Shown in pieces: positions 23,068 through 31,527 of a stretch of 64,000 bases of DNA. Position numbers and translations under genes: made by a program. Each line of letters opens with the position of its first letter. The first letter of the stretch is position 1. This DNA comes from Brassica napus (Eukaryota > Streptophyta > Magnoliopsida > Brassicales > Brassicaceae): positions 186,001-250,000 of the forward strand of contig NW_026015623.1 of NCBI RefSeq assembly GCF_020379485.1, given 5' to 3'. Under the pieces are notes generated by a model. That model had not been told where the DNA came from. It was given only the letters and a program-made list of their open reading frames with translations, and ran no database searches.

Positions 23068-24426
23068 TAAATCTCATAGGAGTTGGCATGAAGAAGTTAT
23101 CCCACTTTCAAATCAGGTGATTCCAGTTTCCCAGTTTGGGAATAGCACAACTTCTTCGTCGTTCCAATCAAACCAGGATGAATCTCTTTGTGAAAAGCTT
23201 GATTTGGATACATAAAGTGGTGGAGAATCACCAGGAAGTTGAATAAATCTCATAGGAGTTGGCATGAAGAAGTTATCCCACTTTCAAATCAGGTGATTCC
23301 AGTTTCCCAGTTTGGGAATAGCACAGCTTCTTCGTCGTTCCAATCAAACCAGGATGAATCTCTTTGTGAAAAGCTTGATTTGGATACATAAAGTGGTGGA
23401 GAATCACCAGGAAGTTGAATAAATCTCATAGGAGTTGGCATGAAGAAGTTATCCCACTTTCAAATCAGGAGATTCCAGTTTCCCAGTTTGGGAATAGCAC
23501 AACTTCATCGTCGTTCCAAACAAACCAGGATGAATCACTTTGTAAGAAGCTTGATTTGGATACATAAAGTGGTGGAGAATCACCAGGAAGTTGAATAAAT
23601 CTCATAGGAGTTGGCATGAAGAAATTATCCCACTTTCAAATCAGGTGATTCCAGTTTCCCAGTTTGGGAATAGCACAGCTTCTTCGTCGTTCCAATCAAA
23701 CCAGGATGAATCACTTTGTGAAAAGCTTGATTTGGATACATAAAGTGGTGGAGAATCACCAGGAATTTGAATAAATCTCATAGGAGTTGGCATGAAGAAG
23801 TTATCCCACTTTCAAATCAGGTGATTCCAGTTTCCCAGTTTGGGAATAGCACAGCTTCTTCGTCGTTCCAAACAAACCAGGATGAATCACTTTGTAAGAA
23901 GCTTGATTTGGATACATAAAGTGGTGGAGAATCACCAGGAAGTTGAATAAATCTCATAGGAGTTGGCAAGAAGAAGTTATCCCACTTTCAAATCAGGTGA
24001 TTCCAGTTTCCCCGTTTGGGAATAGCACAGCTTCTTCGTCGTTCCAATCAAACCAGGATGAATCACTTTGTGAGAAGCTTGATTTGGATACATAAAGTGG
24101 TGGAGAATCACCAGGAAGTTGAATAAATCTCATAGGAGTTGGCAAGAAGAACTTATCCCACTTTCAAATCAGGTGATTCCAGTTTCCCAGTTTGGGAATA
24201 GCACAGCTTCTTCGTCGTTCCAATAAAACCAGGATGAATCTCTTTGTGAAAAGCTTGATTTGGATACATAATGTTGTGGAGAATCACCAGGAAGTTGGAT
24301 AAATCTCATAGGAGTTGGCATGAAGAAGTTATCCCACTTTCAAATCAGGTGATTCCAGTTTCCCAGTTTGGGAATAGCACAGCTTCTTCGTCGTTCCAAA
24401 CAAACCAGGATGAATCACTTTGTAAG
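23068..24426. repeat. Centromere-type 176-bp satellite, left array, about 7.7 monomers
   Basis: The period is 176 bp (TAAATCTCAT recurs at 23068, 23244 and so on), with a HindIII site (AAGCTT) in most monomers. Monomers here differ from one another at several sites (for example CTCTTTG/CACTTTG, AATGTTGTGG/AAAGTGGTGG, CCAAACAAACC). The sequence resembles, from memory, the Brassica CentBr satellite. The array is continuous with the right array once E5 is removed. Confidence 0.93.
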
Positions 24427-24526
24427 TGTTGAGATGAAGAGTGTCAAGTGAAGAATAGAGATGAGGGTTGAGTAGAATGAAGAAGAGGAAGGATAGGAAG
24501 GTTTGGGAGCTTTGGGATCAGCCTGT

Positions 24527-24571
24527 CCGTACAAGGCCGTACATGGCCGTACATGACAGGACAGGCCGTAC
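24527..24571 (+). promoter_or_regulatory. CCGTAC cluster in the E5 LTR
   Basis: CCGTAC at 24527, 24537, 24547 and 24566. GTAC is the core recognised by plant SBP-box factors; binding here is an inference. A similar cluster is in the E9 LTR (58370-58414). Confidence 0.5.
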
Positions 24572-24856
24572 AAGATAGGATCGACCAAAGCTCAACCAAA
24601 CCTCACCATAAGTTATCCGAGTTACTTAAGTAAAGAGGAGAAGTTACCTTGGCATTTGTGGATGGATCAGACCGTTGGAAAGGATAAGGGAGAGTCTTGG
24701 ACAGGCTGGCACAGCTGGACACGGAAAAGCAAAAGGTATGAGCCAGCTAATGAAGGCTCACACGCGCGGCTCACCTCATTGGACGAGTTTGAAATGGCCA
24801 TTGACTCCACATGCTTACCTTATCCTCTTAGCTACGAAAACCCTAGTCTCTTCTCT

Positions 24857-24862
24857 TATAAA
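24857..24862 (+). promoter_or_regulatory. TATA box of the E5 LTR
   Basis: TATAAA about 170 bp before the LTR end. Equivalent sites are at 42513-42518 (3' LTR) and 58700-58705 (E9). Confidence 0.65.
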
Positions 24863-25027
24863 GTTGTAAACACTCTCATTAATACAATCAAGCAAGTTAT
24901 GAGTCTCTCTTAGTCTTTCTAAAACTCTCTCTAGACTCCAAATCTTATTTCAGACTTTAATCTTTTCTAAACTCATTCTAATCTTCTCTAAACACTCAGA
25001 TTACTCTTAACATCATTAAAACTATCA

Positions 25028-25045
25028 TGGTATCAGAGCCAGGTT
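25028..25045 (+). promoter_or_regulatory. E5 primer binding site
   Basis: TGGTATCAGAGCCAGGTT, an 18-nt complement of initiator tRNA-Met, directly after the LTR. The leader to the gag start (25046-25274) shows no other feature. Confidence 0.92.
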
Positions 25046-25274
25046 AGTGAGAGCCTGAGGTCGTGTGAGATTCTTTGAAGTTACAAGTTTGAAGCTTTGA
25101 AGAAACTCTTGTGTGTTCTTGGGTGTTTGAGAGGTTCCGGGTACTTTTCAAGTTCAAGACTAGTTGTGGTGTGTTATCTGAAGCTGCGTGGGTTGAAGAT
25201 CGAGGCTGTGAGGGTTTCTACAAGTCATTCAACTCAAGATAGAGTTCCTGAAGCTTAGAGAGTTCATCATTCAA

Positions 25275-25429
25275 CATGGAGAGTGGGATGAACATGAACA
25301 TGAAGGTAGCCGTGTGTTTCAAGGGAAACAACTACTTGGTATGGTCAAGGATGGTGAGAACCACGGTGGGAAGCAAGGGGTTGTGGAAGCATATCAACCC
25401 CGGAGAAGCTCCAAAACTCATCACTCAAG
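25275..25429 (+). pseudogene. E5 gag, first 51 codons
   Basis: Starts MESGMNMNMKV, the same start as E9, and breaks off at the E6 insertion inside LITQ. It continues at 31533. TSD TCAAG is at 25425-25429. Confidence 0.9.
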
Positions 25430-26042
25430 TATGATATTTAGAGATCCTTAGAGTAACTAGAATATAAGTAAGAGTTTAAGTAGGGATTAGGAAGAGATTG
25501 TGAAAGATTAAGAGACTTGAGAGCTGTTTAGTGTCTAAGAGAGAATCATGGTGATTTAGGAAATTAGAGAGAGACTCAGAACTGTATGATCTTATTAATG
25601 AGTGAGGTTACATATTTATATTGTTCTAGACATTAGGGTTTTCGAAACACAAGAGTAGATAAGCATGTGAGGTCAAGGGAAGAGCCTTTGCTTTTGTTTG
25701 AACCGGCCAATGACTGGCTTCACACGGTCGGGCATCTTCCTGATCCAGGTCCAAGATGCTCTTCCTTTCCAGCCCTTGCCAGCCTGTCCTAGCTGTCAAG
25801 CCGCGCCTCCCTTATCCACTCCAACGTCTGGATAAGCTTTTGGTCGAGTGTAACTTCACCTCGGTCCATAAGAGTTACTCGGTGAAGTTACCATCCTAGT
25901 TTTACCTTGGTACGGTCAGTGTACGGATGGCCCGTCCGTACCATGCCTTAGTTTACTCTTAACTCCCTTTCCTTTCACTCCTTAGCTTTCTCATGTCCTT
26001 AGCTCCTCAATGCCTTCACATATACCTCAACACATCTCAACA
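25430..26042 (-). repeat. E6 3' LTR
   Basis: 613 bp, paired with 30915-31527. Confidence 0.95.
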
Positions 26043-26080
26043 CTCCCCCTCAAGCTTAGCTTTATGATAGTCTAAGCTTG
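26043..26080 (-). promoter_or_regulatory. E6 polypurine tract and adjoining hairpin
   Basis: Purine tract at 26043-26056. The inverted repeat CAAGCTTAG / CTAAGCTTG spans 26051-26080. Confidence 0.85.
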
Positions 26081-26109
26081 GACAGCCATGAGATCTTCCT
26101 CATTAAAAA

Positions 26110-26150
26110 CCTCACCAAAGAAAACCCATTGGGACAAAACTTTGATGAGG
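26110..26150 (-). other. E6 conserved 3' UTR hairpin
   Basis: Arms CCTCATCAAAG / CTTTGGTGAGG around a loop with CCCAATGGG, as in E2. Confidence 0.7.
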
Positions 26151-26182
26151 GAAAAAGAGTAAAGACCTCATGACTTAGGGGA

Positions 26183-29100
26183 TCAGCTCCTTCTCTTCCC
26201 AAGATCTATGAGTCCCAATCTAATGTGAATGGACTCCATAGTCTTTTGTCTTGCAGCCTTAGTGAACACATCAGCCAACTGATCTTCACTCCGAGTGTAG
26301 CATGGTAAGATGACTCCTAGGATGATCATCTGCCTCACCTTGTGACAATCAACTTCAATGTGCTTGGTTCTCTCATGAAACACCGAGTTGGAGGCAATGT
26401 GAATAGCTGCTTGGTTATCACAATGCATTGTCATAGGTGCGGCTTGATCAATCTCCAAATGCTTCAAGATGCCTTTGATCCACACCAGCTCGTTGGTAAG
26501 CTTCAGCATAGCTCTATACTCAGCTTCTGCACTTGAGCAAGAGACCACCTTCTGCTTCTTACTCTTCCATGTAACTAAGTTGCCTCCAATGAATGTGCAA
26601 TAGCCGGTTGTTGATCTCCTATCAGCTCTATCTCCTGCCCAATCAGCATCACAATAGCCCACCACTTCAGTGCTTCCATTGCACCCCATCCAGACTCCTT
26701 GATCTGGCGAGCCATTCAGATACATCAGTAGCCTCTCCACCATGTGCCAATGATGTTCCTTGGGAAGCTGCATATGTTGACTCACCTGATTCACAGCAAA
26801 ACATATGTCAGGTCTTGTGATGGTAAGGTAAATCAATTTGCCAACAAGTTTTCTATAGAGTTTAGGATCATGAAATGGCTTGCTGTCTTCAATCTCCCCC
26901 TCTCTTGGTACTTTGTAGCCATCCTCCATAGGCATCCTTGCTGTCTTGCCTCCATAAGCACCTGCATCTTTCAAAAGATCAAGTGTATACTTCCTTTGGG
27001 ACATGAATAACCCTTCCTTGGATCTACAAATCTCAATTCCAAGAAAGTATTTCATTTCTCCCAAATCTTTGATTTCAAACATGGATTTGAGAAACTCCTT
27101 GGTTGCTTTGATACCCTCCTTATCACTACCTGTGATAATGATATCATCCACATACACAAGGAGAGCAACCATACCTGAGGGTGTAGTGAGGGTGAAGAGT
27201 GTGTGATCTAACTCTGACTTCCTGAAGCCACGTCCATTCAAAGTTGTGCTCAACTTGTTATACCACGCTCTTGGTGATTGCTTTAAGCCATAGATAGCCT
27301 TCTTTAACCTCAGTACATTCCCTTTCTTCACTAGATGGTCTAGACCTGGCGGAGGATACATGTAGACTTCATCCTCAAGTTCCCCTTGTAAGAATGCATT
27401 CTTTACATCCATTTGCCACAATCCCCATCCAAGATTAACCGCCAAGCTTAGAACAATCCTAATGGTGTGTAGCTTAGCTACAGGGGCAAATGTCTCAATG
27501 TAATCCTCCCCATATGTCTGAGTGAACCCTCTTGCTACTAATCTAGTTTTCTTCCTCTCAATCTGTCCATCAGCCTTGTATTTGATTGTGAAGATCCATC
27601 TACTAGACACTGCCTTCTTCCCTTTTGGTAGTTCACTCTCATACCATGTATCATTCTTTATCATAGCTCCTGCCTCAGCTCCTACTGATTCCTTCCATTC
27701 CTTATCCTTCATTGCCTCTTCATAGCTTCTTGGGATGTGATTCTCATCCAAGTTTACCATGAAAGCACAATGTGCTTCTGGATATTGAGCAAAGGAGCAC
27801 ACGGCTTGAGAAGGATGCTCCACAGCTTGGGCATTGTAGTACACTCTCGTGTTTACCCAGCTAGAAGGATCCTTCTTTATCCTTGTACTCCTTCTTAGTG
27901 GCTGCACAACCGGTTCTTCTTCCTGTGCTTCTTCTACCACTTCGTTTTGAGAAGGTGTTTGTATCACACCATGATCATGCCCATGACCATCAGAACCTAT
28001 GCTCTCTTCTCCTTCGTTCTCTACTCCTCCTTCATCTTGGTTAGCCTCTTGTATAGGCTCTTCATGCTCCTCTCCTCCCTCATGATCAAGGTGGGATGGT
28101 GAACCAACTTCAGGAGGTGTAGTCGTGTGATCTCTTGGATCCTGGGATGTACTGATTCCAAGACCTTCAAGGATGATCCGCAAGGTGGTGGCCTTGTCTG
28201 ATGTTAAGTCCTTCAGGTCTTCTTGATTCTTTTCTTCATAGTACCCTCTATCTTCTAAGAACTTCACGTCTCTAGATACAAGTACTCTTCTTGCTATAGG
28301 ATCATAGCACTTGTATCCTTTCTGTGTAGCTGAGTATCCTATGAATACAGCCTTGGTACTTCTTGCTTCTAGCTTGTTGCGCATCTCTCCTGGTTTGAGC
28401 ACAAAGCATAGACATCCAAAGACTTTCAAGTAATCAAGAACTGGCTTGTACTTGTTTAGAACTTCAAATGGAGCCTTCTCATTCAGAATCTTGGTTGGAG
28501 TTCTATTGATCAAGTAACAAGCAGTGGCAACCGCATCACTCCAAAATCTCTTTGGAACGTTACTCTGAAACATAAGTGACCTTGCCACCTCCATGAGGTG
28601 CCTATTCTTCCTCTCAGCCACTCCATTTTGCTGTGGAGTATACGGACAACTTGTTTGATGTAGAATCCCATATTGTGATAAGTGTTGCTTGAATGCATTG
28701 CTTGTGTACTCTCCTCCATTATCTGATCTCAAAATTTTAATCTTAGCATGATAATGGTTAGTCACATAAGTTTGAAAGTTCCTAAATGCATCAAGCACCC
28801 TATCTTTGGTCTGAATTAAGGTTAACCAGGTGTATTTGGATTTTTCATCAATGAATGTGACAAAATACTTATAGCTATCTCTAGATAAGCAAGGGGCAGT
28901 CCACACATCTGAATGAACTAGATCAAAGCAATTCTCATAAACGGTAGTAGACTTTTGAAACACATTCCTACAATGCTTGCCTAAAATGCAAGCTTCACAA
29001 TTTTTGTTTTCAAACACAACACCTGGTACCATTAAGTTCAAAGCTTTAACATGAGGGTGTCCTACTCTAGCATGCCACAATGCATGTTTATTCAACAAAG

Positions 29101-30697
29101 AAGCAGAAGTAAACGAGCAACTATAATCAGGAACAGAAGTGAGTTCTTCAAGCATATAGAGATCTCCTTTAGTCACCCCTTTCCCAATCAATCTACTGCT
29201 CTCAATATCCTGAAACTTCACATCATTAGGACTAAAGATAACATTGCATTGTAAATCATTAGTACATTTCTTTACAGATAATAGGTTTGATGTGAATTCA
29301 GGCATGTAAAAAGCTTTAGATTCTTTGTTAAACAACTTAAGCTTCCCTATTCCCTTAATAGGTATCTTATCTCCATTTGCTATCATCACATGCCCATGAG
29401 TAGGTTCTATATCCTTAATCAGTTTCTCATCACTTATCATATGATGTGATGCACCAGAATCAATAATCAATGGTTTATCTACTCGTTTAGCATTATGACA
29501 TAGATTACTAAGTGATGGAGACATCCTATCATTTCTAGCAATGTGTGCATATCTATACTCATTCCTAGCTTCTAACCGTTCTACTAGTTCTCTAATCAAG
29601 TGATCATCCTTATATGCAATCATAGAGGCTCCAAAGGAATAACCATAAGTGTTACCGTTTTCCTTTAGCATTTTGAAGAGTGCATCAAGGTCTGATCTCC
29701 TGATGTAGTCATTGTTGCTGCATGAGCTTGAGGCGCCTGTGTAAGCCACCAGAGACTTCCCATTCCCATCATTGCCTCCATGACCATCCACCTCACTTGT
29801 CTTGATGGTGCCAGCTCCACTTGATCCTTCAGTCACATTTGCCCTTCCCTCACGCTCCTTCATGAACTTGGCCGGCTTGAGGTGTGGGTGTAGTATCCAA
29901 CATTGGCTCTTCTTATGACCATGCTTCTTGCAATGATCACAGTTACCATTGAACTTCCTGTCCTCATACTTCCCGTGAGATGCCTTGTTAGCTTGTGGAG
30001 CTTCGGTTAAGTCCTCATGAGCTGCCTGATTGGCAAGAGAGAGCTCCCCCTTTCCTCCAAACAACCCCATAGACCCTTGCTCCCTTTGGATTTGCGCACA
30101 CACATCCTCAAGGTCCGGAAGCTTGTCAGCCCTTAACATGTGCTGGATGAGTTGAGTGTAGGCCGGGTTCAACGTGAGAAGCAGCCCAAAGACCTTATCT
30201 TGCTCACGCCTCTCATTCAACTGATCAGGATCAGTTGTGCTCGGCCTCAGCATCTCCAGTTCTGACCATAAGGACCTGAACCTTCCCAAGTGCTTAGTGA
30301 ACTCCATATCCTCTTGTACTAGACGGTTGATAGCTTGCTTCACTTCAAACACACGGCTGAGGTTGGAGATGTTCCCATACACCTTCTTCAGCGTGTCCCA
30401 CAGCTCCTTGGCTGATTCACAGTAGCTGTAGGCATCCAAGATAGCTGGATCCAAGGATGCGTGTAAAACCGTCATCACCAGCATGTCTTCTTGTTGCCAT
30501 TTCTCTACAGCCACTTCATTGGAGACCTCTTCTTGATCTCCTCCCTGAGTAATGAGTTTCGGAGCCTCCCCTGTTGTGATGTGCCCCCACAAACCCTTAC
30601 TTCCCACCGCAGTCTTCACCATCCGAGACCACACAAGGTAGTTGTTACCTTTGAAAGTAACCGCTACCTTCATCCTCATGTTCATACCATGTTCCAT
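26183..30697 (-). CDS. E6 gag-pol polyprotein (copia), 1,504 aa, intact
   Basis: Domains in order: gag with a capsid-like core (about 1-240); CCHC zinc knuckle 253-266; aspartic protease D413-S-G-A; integrase zinc site H542, H547, C567, C570; integrase catalytic D597, D659, E695 (D-x35-E); a conserved linker (939-965); RT with first Asp at 1097 and YVDD at 1182-1185; RNase H with D1350, D1352, E1393 and D1427. About 1,500 residues is a usual length for a plant copia polyprotein. The start at 30697 (MEHGMNMRMKV) aligns with the starts of E5 and E9. The frame has no stop, frameshift or changed catalytic residue, so it could supply all activities for its own transposition, and perhaps for relatives. 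Confidence 0.95.
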   Translation of the reverse strand: MEHGMNMRMKVAVTFKGNNYLVWSRMVKTAVGSKGLWGHITTGEAPKLITQGGDQEEVSNEVAVEKWQQEDMLVMTVLHASLDPAILDAYSYCESAKELWDTLKKVYGNISNLSRVFEVKQAINRLVQEDMEFTKHLGRFRSLWSELEMLRPSTTDPDQLNERREQDKVFGLLLTLNPAYTQLIQHMLRADKLPDLEDVCAQIQREQGSMGLFGGKGELSLANQAAHEDLTEAPQANKASHGKYEDRKFNGNCDHCKKHGHKKSQCWILHPHLKPAKFMKEREGRANVTEGSSGAGTIKTSEVDGHGGNDGNGKSLVAYTGASSSCSNNDYIRRSDLDALFKMLKENGNTYGYSFGASMIAYKDDHLIRELVERLEARNEYRYAHIARNDRMSPSLSNLCHNAKRVDKPLIIDSGASHHMISDEKLIKDIEPTHGHVMIANGDKIPIKGIGKLKLFNKESKAFYMPEFTSNLLSVKKCTNDLQCNVIFSPNDVKFQDIESSRLIGKGVTKGDLYMLEELTSVPDYSCSFTSASLLNKHALWHARVGHPHVKALNLMVPGVVFENKNCEACILGKHCRNVFQKSTTVYENCFDLVHSDVWTAPCLSRDSYKYFVTFIDEKSKYTWLTLIQTKDRVLDAFRNFQTYVTNHYHAKIKILRSDNGGEYTSNAFKQHLSQYGILHQTSCPYTPQQNGVAERKNRHLMEVARSLMFQSNVPKRFWSDAVATACYLINRTPTKILNEKAPFEVLNKYKPVLDYLKVFGCLCFVLKPGEMRNKLEARSTKAVFIGYSATQKGYKCYDPIARRVLVSRDVKFLEDRGYYEEKNQEDLKDLTSDKATTLRIILEGLGISTSQDPRDHTTTPPEVGSPSHLDHEGGEEHEEPIQEANQDEGGVENEGEESIGSDGHGHDHGVIQTPSQNEVVEEAQEEEPVVQPLRRSTRIKKDPSSWVNTRVYYNAQAVEHPSQAVCSFAQYPEAHCAFMVNLDENHIPRSYEEAMKDKEWKESVGAEAGAMIKNDTWYESELPKGKKAVSSRWIFTIKYKADGQIERKKTRLVARGFTQTYGEDYIETFAPVAKLHTIRIVLSLAVNLGWGLWQMDVKNAFLQGELEDEVYMYPPPGLDHLVKKGNVLRLKKAIYGLKQSPRAWYNKLSTTLNGRGFRKSELDHTLFTLTTPSGMVALLVYVDDIIITGSDKEGIKATKEFLKSMFEIKDLGEMKYFLGIEICRSKEGLFMSQRKYTLDLLKDAGAYGGKTARMPMEDGYKVPREGEIEDSKPFHDPKLYRKLVGKLIYLTITRPDICFAVNQVSQHMQLPKEHHWHMVERLLMYLNGSPDQGVWMGCNGSTEVVGYCDADWAGDRADRRSTTGYCTFIGGNLVTWKSKKQKVVSCSSAEAEYRAMLKLTNELVWIKGILKHLEIDQAAPMTMHCDNQAAIHIASNSVFHERTKHIEVDCHKVRQMIILGVILPCYTRSEDQLADVFTKAARQKTMESIHIRLGLIDLGKRRS
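27813..27859 (-). other. Invariant 47-nt block, E6 copy
   Basis: Covers codons for WVNTRVYYNAQAVEHP between integrase and RT. All eight copies in the window are identical except CAA/CAG, although free third positions exist in Val, Thr, Arg and Ala codons. In RNA it contains ACAC-GAGA-GUGU, a short stem capped by a GNRA tetraloop. Confidence 0.78.
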
Positions 30698-30914
30698 CTT
30701 TGCTCAGCTTGACTTGAACAGCTTGAATCTGATGAAATCTTGAGTCTTGAATCACGTACACACACCAATCTTGAGTCTAGGATCGCGTAAACACACACTG
30801 AACGTAGCACAGCCCAAACACCTTCAAAGCCACTCGCGTGTAGCTTCAAAGCCTTCAGCTTGTAACTCTCTAAAGATCAAACCCCAGATTCTAATGAACC
30901 TGGCTCTGATACCA
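30698..30914 (-). other. E6 5' leader with primer binding site
   Basis: Primer binding site at 30897-30914, followed in element sense by about 200 bp of leader without a frame. Confidence 0.88.
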
Positions 30915-31527
30915 TATGATATTTAGAGATCCTTAGAGTAACTAGAATATAAGTAAGAGTTTAAGTAGGGATTAGGAAGAGATTGTGAAAGATTAAGAGA
31001 CTTGAGAGCTGTTTAGTGTCTAAGAGAGAATCATGGTGATTTAGGAAATTAGAGAGAGACTCAGAACTGTATGATCTTATTAATGAGTGAGGTTACATAT
31101 TTATATTGTTCTAGACATTAGGGTTTTCGAAACACAAGAGTAGATAAGCATGTGAGGTCAAGGGAAGAGCCTTTGCTTTTGTTTGAACCGGCCAATGACT
31201 GGCTTCACACGTTCGGGCATCTTCCTGATCCAGGTCCAAGATGCTCTTCCTTTCCAGCCCTTGCCAGCCTGTCCTAGCTGTCAAGCCGCGCCTCCCTTAT
31301 CCACTCCAACGTCTGGATAAGCTTTTGGTCGAGTGTAACTTCACCTCGGTCCATAAGAGTTACTCGGTGAAGTTACCATCCTAGTTTTACCTTGGTACGG
31401 TCAGTGTACGGATGGCCCGTCCGTACCATGCCTTAGTTTACTCTTAACTCCCTTTCCTTTCACTCCTTAGCTTTCTCATGTCCTTAGCTCCTCAATGCCT
31501 TCACATATACCTCAACACATCTCAACA
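30915..31527 (-). repeat. E6 5' LTR
   Basis: 613 bp. A TATAAAT box lies on the minus strand at 31099-31105, a plausible promoter for the intact copy. GTACGG and CCGTAC motifs lie near 31396-31426. Confidence 0.93.

Larger units (their letters stand above)
24427..25027 (+). repeat. E5 5' LTR
   Basis: 601 bp, TGTTGAGATG to ACTATCA. It contains four CCGTAC motifs (24527-24571) and a TATAAA box (24857-24862). Confidence 0.94.
25430..31527 (-). mobile_element. E6: apparently complete Ty1/copia element in E5 gag
   Basis: 6,098 bp. Its 613-bp LTRs differ at one position seen (25727 versus 31212). The TSD is TCAAG. Primer binding site, polypurine tract and a single 1,504-codon frame with every catalytic motif are present. 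It is the only element here with no visible defect. Confidence 0.95.

Noticed and set aside
24656..24913. An 85-aa frame (MWMDQTVGKDK...) present three times, also at 42312 and 58499
   Set aside because: It lies in the LTRs of E5 and E9, so it recurs because LTRs recur; there is no sign of coding selection.
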